From Acinetobacter sedimenti (GTDB lineage Bacteria; Pseudomonadota; Gammaproteobacteria; Pseudomonadales; Moraxellaceae), in assembly GCF_022601685.1 (NCBI RefSeq), contig NZ_JAKUML010000005.1, positions 62,001 to 126,000 on the forward strand: a stretch of 64,000 nt of DNA, read 5' to 3'. Under the pieces are notes generated by a model. It had not been told where the DNA came from. It worked only from the letters and a program-made list of their open reading frames with translations, and did not search any database. How positions within the stretch are numbered: position 1 is the stretch's first letter; the number at the start of each line of letters is the position of its first letter. The position numbers and the translations under genes are program-made. Shown piece by piece: positions 50,054-60,308 of the stretch.

Positions 50054-51556
50054 TTAGAAACGGTAACCGAGTTTTAAGCCATAAGCGATCGCAGTGTTGT
50101 CTTCAAACTCAGCGACGTATTCATCACCGCCAGATTGAGCGCCTGTTTGTGCTTGAGCATCACCCAACCAGAAGTATTTTGCACCAGCTTGTACAAAATA
50201 ATTAGGTGCAGGGCTATATTGAACACCTAGACCCACATTCCAGTAACCTTCTGTAGGGCCTAAAGTTGAAACAGGATTGCCTGCGCCACTATCCCAGCCA
50301 ACTGAAACGCTACCTGACCATAGATCATTCAGTTTACGACCTACACCAACATTGGCAGAGATTTGATCTTCTGAGTATTCAACAAGATTAAAGCCGTCAG
50401 GACGACCAACTAAAGGACCAACAGCTTCAGATACTAAACCAAATTTGTATGGACGAATCGAGAAGTTTGACCAGTCTACCCAACGAATTTGTGCAAATGC
50501 AACAGTGTTCGCCATGATGCCTGATTGAAGATCAAGGTTAACAGATTGCGGTGTAGTGATTTCAGTCTGACCAGATGCTGCTGCAATTGCTGCTGCTGCA
50601 GCACCACCTGAGCTACCTAATAATGCTAATGCAGGCAATGTAGGGATTGACTCAATAACATTTGCATCGTAATCAATTTCTGAGCGATAAGTTACAGATG
50701 CTTTTAAAGCGATCTCTGGAATTTGGTAAGCCATACCAGCCAACCAACCCCAACCATTTTCTTTTCCAATTGTTGCATCGTAGCCATTATATAGGCTATA
50801 TGCTTGACCACGAAGGCTTACGCGACCTTCAAGTTGTTGGAAAACTGGACCTGCGTAGAAGTTCCAGTTCTCGGTTGGTTGGAAACCAAACAAGAAGCTT
50901 AAGTTTTCTGTTTTAACTTTAACATCAGTTGCACCAGTACCTAATAAAGCATTTACACCAGAGATACCTGCTGCAACCTGTTGTGCAATCGCAGCACGAA
51001 CAGCAGTATTGATGGTATCAGCTGTTGCTCCACCTGCGTTATATGCTGCTAATGTTGCAGCATACTGAGCTTGACCGGCTGCACTTGTTAAGTCAACACC
51101 TTGAGCATTTAATGCAGCACCAACAATTTGTGCGGCTGTTAAATTATTAAATTCAGATTCAACTCGTGCCGCACCAATAGCAGCAAGTTGATCTGCACCT
51201 AAGATGGTATTTGTGCTGTCAGATACAAAGATATTTTGACCTTCATATTTTGCATCAGCTCCAAAAGGTTGATCATACAAAATACCAAAAGAAAAATTAC
51301 TGGTAGGCTGTACTTTGATTGCTGCTGCACCAAAGACATAGTCTTTCGCCATGTCATCGATTTCGCGCGTAGTTGTAGATGTACCTGCTTCACGACCTTC
51401 AACAGTTGGGGCTAAGATTGAGATGCTTGCTTCAGCGTAGTTATTTGGTTGCAAGAAAGCAGAAACTGATTGTCCTGAACGATCTAGTGCTGCTGCGAAA
51501 GCGCCAGTTACAGGAAGTGCACATGCAAGTGCGGCAGTGAGAGTCTTGATTTTCAT
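50054..51556 (-). CDS. FadL-family outer-membrane fatty-acid porin
   Basis: A 500-residue outer-membrane barrel that takes up long-chain fatty acids or other hydrophobic substrates. It has a signal peptide (about 1-23), a FadL-like N-terminal hatch (here rather short), RxDY/W-rich strands such as ENWNFYAGPVFQQLEG and IRWVDWSNFSIRPY, and a final aromatic residue (LGYRF). An Ala/Gly-rich insertion of about 100 residues (111-212) makes it longer than the 420-450 usual for the family, and a second Ala-rich loop lies near residue 310-335. Start at 51556 follows the signal peptide best. Confidence 0.87.
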   Translation of the reverse strand: MKIKTLTAALACALPVTGAFAAALDRSGQSVSAFLQPNNYAEASISILAPTVEGREAGTSTTTREIDDMAKDYVFGAAAIKVQPTSNFSFGILYDQPFGADAKYEGQNIFVSDSTNTILGADQLAAIGAARVESEFNNLTAAQIVGAALNAQGVDLTSAAGQAQYAATLAAYNAGGATADTINTAVRAAIAQQVAAGISGVNALLGTGATDVKVKTENLSFLFGFQPTENWNFYAGPVFQQLEGRVSLRGQAYSLYNGYDATIGKENGWGWLAGMAYQIPEIALKASVTYRSEIDYDANVIESIPTLPALALLGSSGGAAAAAIAAASGQTEITTPQSVNLDLQSGIMANTVAFAQIRWVDWSNFSIRPYKFGLVSEAVGPLVGRPDGFNLVEYSEDQISANVGVGRKLNDLWSGSVSVGWDSGAGNPVSTLGPTEGYWNVGLGVQYSPAPNYFVQAGAKYFWLGDAQAQTGAQSGGDEYVAEFEDNTAIAYGLKLGYRF

Positions 51557-51864
51557 TATCATCAATCCATGAGACCTAAGTTAAACTTAAAATAGCTTAT
51601 AAAAACCAATATTAATGAGGAGTTTATAAGTTATGTATTCGTGATGTTTCACTCATGTAATTACTATAACTGAACTTTCATAAAAAACTAAGGAAAATGT
51701 AGAAAAAGCCAATGTTTTTTTATATCAAATTGATATTTATATATATTTAATAAAAACTCATTAGTGCAAAAATAAGACTTGAATGTCAAGAGTTGTTAAA
51801 TTTATTGAAAATGAGAGTTTATACGCATAATTTTAAGGTGATTTATGTGTAATTTGTGGGGAAA
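51557..51864. other. AT-rich gap between the porin gene and purN
   Basis: A 308-base non-coding stretch. It must contain the porin-gene promoter and the 3' region of purN. I see no strong hairpin, repeat or open reading frame in it. Confidence 0.6.
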
Positions 51865-52512
51865 TTAATCAGAACTGCAAAAGATTTGTTGCACTTGTAA
51901 CGGTTTGTTTTGGAAATAAGCTTGATTTTCACACCAAATGAGTTGTTCGTTACAAAACCATTGTACGGCTTGCGGATAGATTTGATGTTCTAAAGGATGA
52001 ATGCGAGTAGCGAGTGATTCAGCTGTATCCGAATGTCGAACCTCTAAAACAGCTTGTATGATGGCTTGACCTGCATCTAGTTCTGCAGTGACAAAATGCA
52101 CAGTGCAACCGTGAAAACGGTCACCAGTGTTGAGCACTCGTTGATGGGTGTGCATGCCTTTATAGTGAGGGAGTAGGGAAGGGTGGATGTTCAGCATCCG
52201 ACCTTGCCATTGACTCACAAAATCACTGGATAGGATTCGCATAAATCCAGCAAGAACCACGAGATCAACATCCCAATCGAGCAGTTGCTGATGCATCTGT
52301 TGATCAAAACTTTCCCGAGTAGGAAAGTTTTTGTGGGAAATGATTGCAGTATCAATATTGGCTTGTTGGGCGCGTGTCAGCGCATAAGCATTGGCTTTGT
52401 TGCTTAGTACACCAACTATTTTGCCCTTGCCGAGTTGCCCTTGAAGTTCGGCATCAATTAAGGCTTGCAGGTTACTACCGCTTCCTGAAACCAAAACTGC
52501 AATACGTTTCAT
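51865..52512 (-). CDS. purN: Phosphoribosylglycinamide formyltransferase
   Basis: A 215-residue enzyme of purine synthesis that formylates GAR using 10-formyltetrahydrofolate. The start RIAVLVSGSGSNLQALIDA, the folate and catalytic region LAGFMRILSSDFV, LNIHPSLLPHYKGMHTHQ and the HFVTAELDAGQAIIQ segment show the catalytic Asn-His-Asp. It is 26 bases downstream of purM, as in the purMN operon of E. coli. Confidence 0.97.
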   Translation of the reverse strand: MKRIAVLVSGSGSNLQALIDAELQGQLGKGKIVGVLSNKANAYALTRAQQANIDTAIISHKNFPTRESFDQQMHQQLLDWDVDLVVLAGFMRILSSDFVSQWQGRMLNIHPSLLPHYKGMHTHQRVLNTGDRFHGCTVHFVTAELDAGQAIIQAVLEVRHSDTAESLATRIHPLEHQIYPQAVQWFCNEQLIWCENQAYFQNKPLQVQQIFCSSD

Positions 52513-52538
52513 CTTAAAACGAATACCAATTTTTTATT

Positions 52539-53621
52539 TTATTGAAAGACCACACGGATTTTTTCATCGGCATCTTTAACTGATGCGGCGTCGGCTTCAA
52601 TCGTACCAATTTCCCATGCAGATTCGCCTTGCGCATTCAAGATCTCAATGGTTTTATCGGCATCAGTCGCATCCACAGCGATGACCATGCCTACGCCACA
52701 GTTAAAGGTGCGATACATTTCAAATTGTTCAACTTGCCCTTCAGCTTGTAAAAGTTTGAACAATGTAGGCCATTGCCAAGAGCTTTCATCAATCGTTGCA
52801 CGTAAGCCGTCTGGTAAAACACGTGGTACGTTGCCTGGTAGACCACCGCCTGTGATATGCGCCATCGCATGCACATCAACTTGTTTGCATAGTTCAAGCA
52901 CTGGCTTGACATAAATACGAGTTGGTTCCATCACCACTTCACTGAGTAATTTGCCGTCTACTTGGGTATTTAAGTCAATATTTTTGACATCAATGATTTT
53001 GCGAAGCAATGAGTAACCGTTTGAATGCGCACCACTTGAAGCTAGACCGATAAGCACATCGCCTGCTTTCACTTTGGTGCCATCAATAATTTTGCTGTGT
53101 TCAACCACACCGACTGAAAAACCTGCAAGGTCGTAATCTTCACCTTCGTACATTCCCGGCATTTCAGCTGTTTCACCGCCGACGAGTGCACATCCTGCAA
53201 GTTCACAGCCTTTACCAATACCTGTCACGACATTGGCAGCAACGTCAACATTTAAATGACCTGTTGCATAGTAGTCGAGGAAGAATAAAGGCTCCGCACC
53301 AGTTACCAGTAGATCGTTGACGCACATTGCCACCAAGTCTTGTCCGATGGTGTCATGTTTGTTGAGTTGTAGTGCAAGGCGTAGTTTAGTCCCTACACCA
53401 TCTGTACCTGAAACAAGGACAGGCTCTTCATAGCCTTTTGGAATTTTACACAATGCGCCAAAACCACCGAGTCCACCCATCACTTCTGGGCGAGTTGTGC
53501 GTTTTGCGACAGATTTGATTCGCTCGACGAGTAAGTCGCCAGCTTCGATGTCTACACCAGCATCTTTATAGCTTAAGCCTGTGCTTGAATTGGTGTTTGA
53601 ATTTGAAGTTGAGTTGCTCAT
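52539..53621 (-). CDS. purM: Phosphoribosylformylglycinamidine cyclo-ligase
   Basis: A 360-residue ATP-dependent enzyme that closes the imidazole ring to form AIR. The [13 protein letters not shown] start, [29 protein letters not shown]-type segment, [11 protein letters not shown] and [16 protein letters not shown] are canonical. Its N-terminal 15 residues are a Ser/Asn/Thr stretch (low complexity) which is longer than usual, so an internal start is possible. Precedes purN on the same strand. Confidence 0.96.
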   Translation of the reverse strand: MSNSTSNSNTNSSTGLSYKDAGVDIEAGDLLVERIKSVAKRTTRPEVMGGLGGFGALCKIPKGYEEPVLVSGTDGVGTKLRLALQLNKHDTIGQDLVAMCVNDLLVTGAEPLFFLDYYATGHLNVDVAANVVTGIGKGCELAGCALVGGETAEMPGMYEGEDYDLAGFSVGVVEHSKIIDGTKVKAGDVLIGLASSGAHSNGYSLLRKIIDVKNIDLNTQVDGKLLSEVVMEPTRIYVKPVLELCKQVDVHAMAHITGGGLPGNVPRVLPDGLRATIDESSWQWPTLFKLLQAEGQVEQFEMYRTFNCGVGMVIAVDATDADKTIEILNAQGESAWEIGTIEADAASVKDADEKIRVVFQ

Positions 53622-53774
53622 AAGTGAAGTCTCCGCATTGGTGGCTGATTATACCTGAATATACGAAATTCTTATGATTTTTCTTGCATAAAATGCTATC
53701 TTTTTCTTAAAAATTGGTTTCGTTAAAAGAAAACAACTACCGATGCCACCCCGATCTCTTAGGAAATGTTGACG

Positions 53775-55025
53775 ATGCATGATTTGGTGTTGAAAAGAGT
53801 GTTCATACTCGCTGGTGTAGCACTGTTTATTTATTTGCTTTACTTGCTTCTCCCAGTTGTTATTCCATTTTTGATTGCATTTTTAGTGGCATATCTATTT
53901 AGTCCACTTGTAGATCGTATGCTTCGTTTGGGTTTTCCAAGATGGCTAGCGATTACCTCGGTATTTTTAATTATCATCGTGGGCTTGGTCTTGGTAGGCT
54001 GGTTCTTAGTGCCCATGATTTGGGCACAGTTGATCTATGCTCGGGATCACATTCCAGAGTCAATTGCTTGGATTAATGGTACATTTTTGCCGTGGCTTTC
54101 AGATACCTTTAATTTGGTCGAAATGGAGCTCAATACCGATGAGATGACAGCGGTGGCGATGGAGTATATTCAGACCAATTATAGTGTGGATAATCTGCAA
54201 GATGTGGCACTGCGTTTGGCTCAATCAGGGCTAAATTTTATTCAAATCGGTGGCATGTTTGTTTTAATCCCGATCATTACTTTTTACTTCCTGCTTGATT
54301 GGGACAAGATGCTTAAACATATGCAACGTGCAATTCCTCGTCCATTTGAAAGCAGTGTCATCGGTATCGCCAAAGAGTGTAATCAAGTGCTTGGTGCCTT
54401 TGTGAAAGGGCAGTTTTTGGTGATGATTTTACTTGGGATTGTTTATGCTGTTGGATTGCAGTTGATCGGCATTGAAGTGGGCTTGATCATCGGTATTGTT
54501 GCAGGGCTTGCCAGTATTATTCCCTATCTTGGTTTTGCTGTGGGAATTATCGCGGCTGTGGTTGCTTCCTTATTGCAATTTGGTGTCGATTGGATGCAGT
54601 TATTCCTTGTTCTTGTGGTCTTTATGATCGGTCAGGCGATTGAAGGTTATGTGTTACAGCCTTTCTTATTAGGCGATAAAATAGGCTTATCACCTGTTGC
54701 TGTTGTTTTTGCGGTGTTGGCGGGTGCGCAGTTGCTCGGATTTGCAGGAATGTTAATTGCCTTACCAGTCGCAGCAGTGATCGTGGTCTTGCTTAGACAT
54801 CTACGTGATAGCTATGAGCAAAGTGTGTGGTATGGGGCGGATCAGATCAGGCTATCTGAGCAATTCAGTGATATGGAATTATTGTCATCACAAGATCCTC
54901 AGCTTGGCGATCAGTTGGCAAATCATACATCGAAGCAACAAGCGAAGAGTGGCGTGGAGAATAATGCTGAATCAATAGTAGACTCAGATTCTAACTCGAC
55001 AAAAGCTGATGATTCAAAAGCATAA
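53775..55025 (+). CDS. AI-2E/PerM-family permease
   Basis: A 416-residue inner-membrane protein with eight hydrophobic helices in the family pattern: two at the N-terminus (LLYLLLPVVIPFLIAFLVAYLF), then a soluble part, then helices including IVAGLASIIPYLGFAVGI and the PVxxVFAVLAGAQLLGFAGMLIALP signature near residue 310-330. The name AI-2E (TqsA, YdiK, PerM) does not establish AI-2 transport. The C-terminal 60 residues are Ser/Asp/Gln-rich and disordered. Divergent from purM, upstream of hda, an order also seen in related genomes. Confidence 0.88.
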   Translation: MHDLVLKRVFILAGVALFIYLLYLLLPVVIPFLIAFLVAYLFSPLVDRMLRLGFPRWLAITSVFLIIIVGLVLVGWFLVPMIWAQLIYARDHIPESIAWINGTFLPWLSDTFNLVEMELNTDEMTAVAMEYIQTNYSVDNLQDVALRLAQSGLNFIQIGGMFVLIPIITFYFLLDWDKMLKHMQRAIPRPFESSVIGIAKECNQVLGAFVKGQFLVMILLGIVYAVGLQLIGIEVGLIIGIVAGLASIIPYLGFAVGIIAAVVASLLQFGVDWMQLFLVLVVFMIGQAIEGYVLQPFLLGDKIGLSPVAVVFAVLAGAQLLGFAGMLIALPVAAVIVVLLRHLRDSYEQSVWYGADQIRLSEQFSDMELLSSQDPQLGDQLANHTSKQQAKSGVENNAESIVDSDSNSTKADDSKA

Positions 55026-55057
55026 GGCTAAATAATGCGAACTGAGTGTGCTTGCCT

Positions 55058-55765
55058 ATGCGCCAATTAAAGCTAGATATTGAACCACACTTGGATGCAC
55101 AAATCAGTGATTTTGCAGGTCCAAGTTGGGGTTCGACCATTGATAGTGTGCGTCAATTTCATGCAGGTTTAATTCGGCAGCTATTTATCTATGGTGATGC
55201 AGGTTCAGGCAAATCACATTTGCTGAGTGCAATCTGTGACTCGTACTCAGATGTTGGTAAACGAGCGATTCGAGTGCCTTTATTGGGATTGTTAGATGCA
55301 CCAGTAGAGGCGATTCAAGCATTAGAGCACTACGATGTTGTAGCACTCGATGATATCGAAGCAACGCATGGGGTGATGGCTTGGCAACGTGCTATTTTTC
55401 ACCTAATCAACCAAAGTTATGAAAGCCAGACTCAGTTGGTCTTTTCTTCACGCTTGGCACCAATGTCATTGCGGTTACAGTTTCCTGATCTGCAATCTCG
55501 TTTGAATCAGTCGGTAAGCATTCGTGTGCCTGATGGTAGTTCATATGAAGACCGATACGCTTTACTTGTTGCAGTTACGCAACGACGGAGTTGGCAATTT
55601 CAAGCGCCGATTATCGACTATCTTTTGCAATATGGTCCGAAACAAACAAATAGCCTACTTGCAACTTTGGATCGCATCGAACAAGTGCTACAAGGTGAAA
55701 AAACTAAATTATCAAATCTGCGCCTAAAACAAATATTTGCGCTCATAGATCAGTATTCAGACTAA
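55058..55765 (+). CDS. hda: DnaA regulatory inactivator Hda
   Basis: A 235-residue AAA+ protein homologous to DnaA domain III. The N-terminal MRQLKLDI is a variant of the clamp-binding QL-x-L motif, GDAGSGKSH is Walker A, VVALDDIEA Walker B, and the RLNQSVSIRV segment contains the arginine finger. The short C-terminal lid lacks the DnaA DNA-binding domain. In E. coli the protein triggers ATP hydrolysis of DnaA with the sliding clamp after replication starts. Start at the ATG 55058 is preferred over upstream GTG/TTG. Confidence 0.92.
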   Translation: MRQLKLDIEPHLDAQISDFAGPSWGSTIDSVRQFHAGLIRQLFIYGDAGSGKSHLLSAICDSYSDVGKRAIRVPLLGLLDAPVEAIQALEHYDVVALDDIEATHGVMAWQRAIFHLINQSYESQTQLVFSSRLAPMSLRLQFPDLQSRLNQSVSIRVPDGSSYEDRYALLVAVTQRRSWQFQAPIIDYLLQYGPKQTNSLLATLDRIEQVLQGEKTKLSNLRLKQIFALIDQYSD

Positions 55766-55884
55766 AAGCACTTACAAATTGGGCTTGTCACATGCGTCAA
55801 GCTGTGCGAAAGTATGTGGGTTCAAGGATTGGCAAAATATTACGCCAAAAACAACAAAAAAAGCGGGTTCAAAGGAGTGCGATA

Positions 55885-57789
55885 ATGCTTAAACAAAGCA
55901 TTGCTGTGGGGTTATTATGCTTAAGTGGGCATACCTTAGCAAATATTGATGTGACGATTACCGAAGATGTTGTTAAAGATGACGATGAATGTTCAATTCG
56001 TGAAGCCGTCACGTACATCAACGAGTATTACACTGCAAAAGCTGGTGAATCAGAAACAGACAAAACCGCACGAGAAGAAATCAAAAAAGCAGGCTATAAC
56101 GGTTGTGGTGGTGAGGATGCCTCTACTGCGATCATGTTGAAGGCGAAAGAAACATATACCTTAGATGCAGAGATTAAAGTAAAGGCTTCGTTGACAATCC
56201 AAACTGAGAGCACCACATTTAATGCAGATGCGACAGAAATGGGCTTGGAAAATGCAACAATAAAAGCAAACGGTAAGCATCGTCTATTTAATTTGAATGA
56301 TGAAAATGCAGAAATTAGTCAAATCTCTGTGAAATTCAACCAAGTCAACTTGCAAGGTTGTGGTGCTACGGCAATCTGCGAAGAGCAAGGTGGTATCATT
56401 TTTAATCGTGAATTATTAAGCCTTGAATATGTAAAGCTATTTGATGGGAGTGCGAATGAAGGTGGGGCTATTTATTCTGATGGTATTTTTATTGCTTCAA
56501 AACTAGCGTCTGCAAACTTCGTAACGATTACTAGCTCCCTACTTCAAAATAATACGGCAAAAAATGGTGCTGTTCTATATATAGCTAATCCACTTTATTA
56601 TATAAAGAATAGCGTGGTGAGAGATAATATTTCTACAAATAGTGGCGCAAGTGTGATTTATAGTGCTATTCCATTTGAAGATGAAACTACAAATTCTGGT
56701 GTTTTTACACGAGTATCATATTTATCAAATACTACTCTATTGAAAAATAAGGGCTATTTGTTGAATTTGCTTGATGGTGTTTATATTAATAATGTCACGG
56801 CAATTGATAATGAGAAGGGTTTTTATTTTAATGCACCCAATCAAAAGGCGCATATTGCAAATAGTATTGTTGTAAATAATAGTGCGGATTGTACATATAG
56901 TGGTGTTGATCAATCTTTTTCTTTAAATAACTTGGTTGGTGTCGGGTGTAGAGATGGTGAGGATGGTAATCGAAATACCAAAATTTCTACATTACCAAAT
57001 GCTAAACTCTTAGCTGGAGAGAGTAGTGAGGGTAAATGTGATCGTCCGCCTGCAGATGGTCTATTTTGTCCATTTAATACACCTTCTGACTATTTCTTAG
57101 GTTATTTCAAACCGAGATTGCTTTCGGCATATACCACATTGGCAGATTCCCCAGTTGTCAACAGGGGGCGTGCCTTTAGTGATGGAACGACAGAAGGTAC
57201 CTTTAGGTGTGAGGGGCAAGATCAGCGAGGCTTTACTCGTGTAAATAACTCAGCACATTGTGATATTGGAGCAATTGAACTCATCATTAGCTCGGCGACT
57301 ATAGTTCGTATAGGCGATGATATTAATTATGGTGAAGTCTTTAAAAAATCAATCTTAGATAGTCTTGCTGATGGTGAGCTATTGCCTGCAAGTGAATGCG
57401 CAGCAGTTTTAGGGGAAAATATGGATCCTGATGGGAATCCATGGAAAATTGGTTGTTTGCGTATAGAACAGAGCGCAGCGACTCCGGTGTCTAAAGGTAT
57501 TTGGACGCTCGATGAGGATGGAACAATTACGTATACTCCGAACTCAAACTATCACGGATCGGATGAGTTGAGTTTACGCGTGGTGACAACAGGTTCTAGA
57601 TTTTCAGAATCAATAGGCGATAGAGATATTGTTATTCCAGTTAAAATTACGCAAAGTCCAGTTGATAACTTTTCAAGTAAAAAAGTAAAAGTTTCTGGCG
57701 GGGCTGTAGTTTATTCATTATTTGCTTTGTTGGCGCTTGCTTTAGGACGATCAGCACGTAGAAATAAAAAACTTAACAAGGAGTGTTAA
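55885..57789 (+). CDS. CSLREA-domain surface protein with GlyGly-CTERM-like tail (rhombotarget-like), copy 1
   Basis: A 634-residue secreted protein. A signal peptide (1-19) is followed by the CSLREA element (here ECSIREAV), a long beta-helix-like region rich in Asn/Ser, the DQRGFTRVNNSAHCDIGAIEL closing motif, an Ig-like/cadherin-like block (GTITYTPNSNYHGSDELSL) and a C-terminal KVSGGAVVYSLFALLALAL helix then ARRNKK. That last part has the GlyGly-hydrophobic-basic layout of rhombosortase targets. Start 55885 has AGGAG upstream; longer reading from 55792 is basic with no signal. The following paralogue begins 1 base after its stop. Confidence 0.82.
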   Translation: MLKQSIAVGLLCLSGHTLANIDVTITEDVVKDDDECSIREAVTYINEYYTAKAGESETDKTAREEIKKAGYNGCGGEDASTAIMLKAKETYTLDAEIKVKASLTIQTESTTFNADATEMGLENATIKANGKHRLFNLNDENAEISQISVKFNQVNLQGCGATAICEEQGGIIFNRELLSLEYVKLFDGSANEGGAIYSDGIFIASKLASANFVTITSSLLQNNTAKNGAVLYIANPLYYIKNSVVRDNISTNSGASVIYSAIPFEDETTNSGVFTRVSYLSNTTLLKNKGYLLNLLDGVYINNVTAIDNEKGFYFNAPNQKAHIANSIVVNNSADCTYSGVDQSFSLNNLVGVGCRDGEDGNRNTKISTLPNAKLLAGESSEGKCDRPPADGLFCPFNTPSDYFLGYFKPRLLSAYTTLADSPVVNRGRAFSDGTTEGTFRCEGQDQRGFTRVNNSAHCDIGAIELIISSATIVRIGDDINYGEVFKKSILDSLADGELLPASECAAVLGENMDPDGNPWKIGCLRIEQSAATPVSKGIWTLDEDGTITYTPNSNYHGSDELSLRVVTTGSRFSESIGDRDIVIPVKITQSPVDNFSSKKVKVSGGAVVYSLFALLALALGRSARRNKKLNKEC

Positions 57790-57790
57790 G

Positions 57791-60232
57791 GTGAAACAAT
57801 ATAAGAAAGCATTGCTTGCATTATCAATCGTGGCGACGCTACCGTTGATGGCGGCAACCAAAGATGACACGATATACGTAACAACTTTTACAGATGAAGA
57901 TGGAGAGAACCCAAGCGCATGCTCATTGCGTGAAGCTATTACTACAGCTGCCGATAATAAGGCTTATGGAGGATGTGCGGTTGGTTTAACCTCTCCAGAT
58001 GTCACTGACCGGATTGAATTGAAGGCCGGTGAATACACTATTGAGAAACCGCTTACTCCAAGTTCAATGGTAAATATTTTGGGTGAAACACCTACTGATT
58101 GGTCTAATAAAGATATTATTCTTGGTGAATATCCTGAAAGATTACCTCTTCAGACCACGATTAAAGGTAATGGAAGTTTTACACTCTTTGATACGACTGC
58201 AGGGAAATCTACTTTAACGCTACAACTACTAAGGTTGGAGGATGGTAGGTCTTCACGTGGTGGTGCAATCAGAGCTGGGTCTACAGTGTCTTTGGTACAA
58301 GTTGAAGTGAAAAATTCATCTGCTGATGAGGGTGGTGCCATCTATTTATCTGGCGTAGGTAGTGCGCTAAATGTCACTAATAGTGTATTTGAGGGAAATA
58401 CAGCGAAGCGCGGCGCTGTACTCGGGATGAGTTGTATTGACAATTTAACATTCACATCTCGTACGGTTAGCTTTTTGGGCTCCTCGATTATAAATAATGG
58501 TCAGGCAGATACGACCAGTGTTATGGAGGCTTGTGGCGAGCCTGACTTTAGTATTAAATCGAGTACAGTAGCACATAATACGGCATCATTAAATAATGGT
58601 AGTATTATCAAATTTACAGGTGATAGCTTGCCTGGGCAAAATGGGAAAACAATATTAAGCGCTGGCGGTAAATTGACATTATTAAGTAATACGATAGTCA
58701 ATAACACCGCTACAAGTACATTGCTATATGATGCTTTTGGAAGTAAAGCCTTAAATTATAATATATTGGCGTACAATACAGGTCTGTCTTGTAAATACTT
58801 ACTTTCACCTAATTTTCCTGAAAATAGCTTATTGGGATTTTCAGTGAGCTTTAATGGTTTAATGGAGTCTGAAAGCAGTAGTAGCTATTGTGAGTTGCCA
58901 TATGAAACCCTTAAAGATGAAACTGGTATTAATCTCAGTAATGTAAGTCAATCGAGTGTGATGAGTACTTTGCAACCGGCTGACCAATATACGGCATTTT
59001 TGCCGATGTATTTCCTAACAAATCCTTTATCAAATGTAATGATCAATGTTGGAGACCAAGCAGGTGGATGTGAACCTACTGACCAGCGAGGTTTAAATCG
59101 TTCACTTCAGGATAATTTGATTCTTGATGAAAACACAGAGAATCGATGTGATTTAGGTTCAACTGAATTCATTAAATTGGCAGCTAATGACATGGTGAGT
59201 TCGAATAGTTCTCAAGTTAAAGCTGTAGAAGAATTTGAGGCTCAGGAAGAGTTTTTTCAAGAGCTTTTAGATGATGAAGAAACGAATCCAGATTTTCTAA
59301 AATATTATGAAATCCGTCGAGATTATTTCAAGCAGAGAAATGTGGATTTTAAAGAGAGTCTACGTTATCGACAGGCGTATTTTGATATATTTGCAGGTAG
59401 TGTTCCTGCTGAGATATTAGTGAATGGGAACCGTGAAATTCAGCATCTTGATGCGGATCTTTACAATGTGGAAGTAATTTCTTTGGGAATGCTGAATAGT
59501 GATGTTTTTAGCAAAGATGACCCAAGTGGGTTGCCTGTGGCGGGTTCTGATCCTCATTTGAAGTGCGAATGGAATGCGGCGTTAGAAGCTGTCGTGATGT
59601 ATCGTACTGATTTCAAATATGAACAAAATGATGAGGGTGGCGGTGTTACTCAAGCAGGGAATTATAATTATTGTAAATATACAATTTCCTTAAAGGCTGA
59701 TCCGACGATCAAGTCAACGGGTGTTGTGCAAGCTACATTTACAAACATTGCGCCTATCGCAGAGAATGATGAATACACGATGAAGTGGGGTACTGATCAG
59801 CGTGTTAAAATTGACTTACTGGCCAATGATAGTGATGATGGGGATGGTGCAATAGACCAAGTTGGATATCCTTCAGATAAACCAACTTTCTATAAAAATG
59901 CTCAAGGGATTAGCATACCTATAAAATTTGATGAAGTGGATAGCAACCTCTTAATTGAGGCAGACTACAGAGAGCTTTGTCCCGATCAATCACGTAAGTG
60001 GTGCTATGGTGGCAATATTTACGTTAAGCCTAAGAATAGTTTCAATAAATTTAACTATACCCTTACCTATCAAGTGTTTGATGCAGATGGTACGTTGTCC
60101 AATACAGCAACTGTTAAACTGATAAGCACAGCGACAACTACTGATGATACTCGAGGTGGGGGAGGTGCTCTAGGTATATTGAGTATTTTAGGGTTACTTG
60201 GATTGGCTCTGTTGCGACAACGCAAAAGTTGA
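57791..60232 (+). CDS. CSLREA-domain surface protein with GlyGly-CTERM tail (rhombotarget-like), copy 2
   Basis: An 813-residue secreted protein. Start is GTG at 57791, one base past the stop of the first copy, with AGGAG in the end of that gene. Signal peptide (about 1-22), CSLREAITTA near 35, beta-helix region, DQRGLNR...NRCDLGSTEF, then a coiled acidic stretch (EEFFQELLDDEETNPDFLKYYEIRRDY) absent in the first copy, an Ig-like region, and a textbook GlyGly-CTERM: DDTRGGGGALG, hydrophobic helix, RQRKS. I expect rhombosortase cleavage at the Gly-rich site. No rhombosortase gene is in this window. Confidence 0.84.
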   Translation: MKQYKKALLALSIVATLPLMAATKDDTIYVTTFTDEDGENPSACSLREAITTAADNKAYGGCAVGLTSPDVTDRIELKAGEYTIEKPLTPSSMVNILGETPTDWSNKDIILGEYPERLPLQTTIKGNGSFTLFDTTAGKSTLTLQLLRLEDGRSSRGGAIRAGSTVSLVQVEVKNSSADEGGAIYLSGVGSALNVTNSVFEGNTAKRGAVLGMSCIDNLTFTSRTVSFLGSSIINNGQADTTSVMEACGEPDFSIKSSTVAHNTASLNNGSIIKFTGDSLPGQNGKTILSAGGKLTLLSNTIVNNTATSTLLYDAFGSKALNYNILAYNTGLSCKYLLSPNFPENSLLGFSVSFNGLMESESSSSYCELPYETLKDETGINLSNVSQSSVMSTLQPADQYTAFLPMYFLTNPLSNVMINVGDQAGGCEPTDQRGLNRSLQDNLILDENTENRCDLGSTEFIKLAANDMVSSNSSQVKAVEEFEAQEEFFQELLDDEETNPDFLKYYEIRRDYFKQRNVDFKESLRYRQAYFDIFAGSVPAEILVNGNREIQHLDADLYNVEVISLGMLNSDVFSKDDPSGLPVAGSDPHLKCEWNAALEAVVMYRTDFKYEQNDEGGGVTQAGNYNYCKYTISLKADPTIKSTGVVQATFTNIAPIAENDEYTMKWGTDQRVKIDLLANDSDDGDGAIDQVGYPSDKPTFYKNAQGISIPIKFDEVDSNLLIEADYRELCPDQSRKWCYGGNIYVKPKNSFNKFNYTLTYQVFDADGTLSNTATVKLISTATTTDDTRGGGGALGILSILGLLGLALLRQRKS

Positions 60233-60247
60233 TTCTATGTGATAGTA

Positions 60248-60275
60248 AAAAGAGGCATCGGATGTCTCTTTTTTA
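60248..60275 (+). terminator. Terminator after the second CSLREA gene
   Basis: AAGAGGCATC and GATGTCTCTT (with one G-T pair) followed by a run of T; it lies 15 bases after the stop. Confidence 0.8.
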
Positions 60276-60308
60276 ATTACCTTAGATTAGCATCTTAAAG
60301 TGGCTGTA

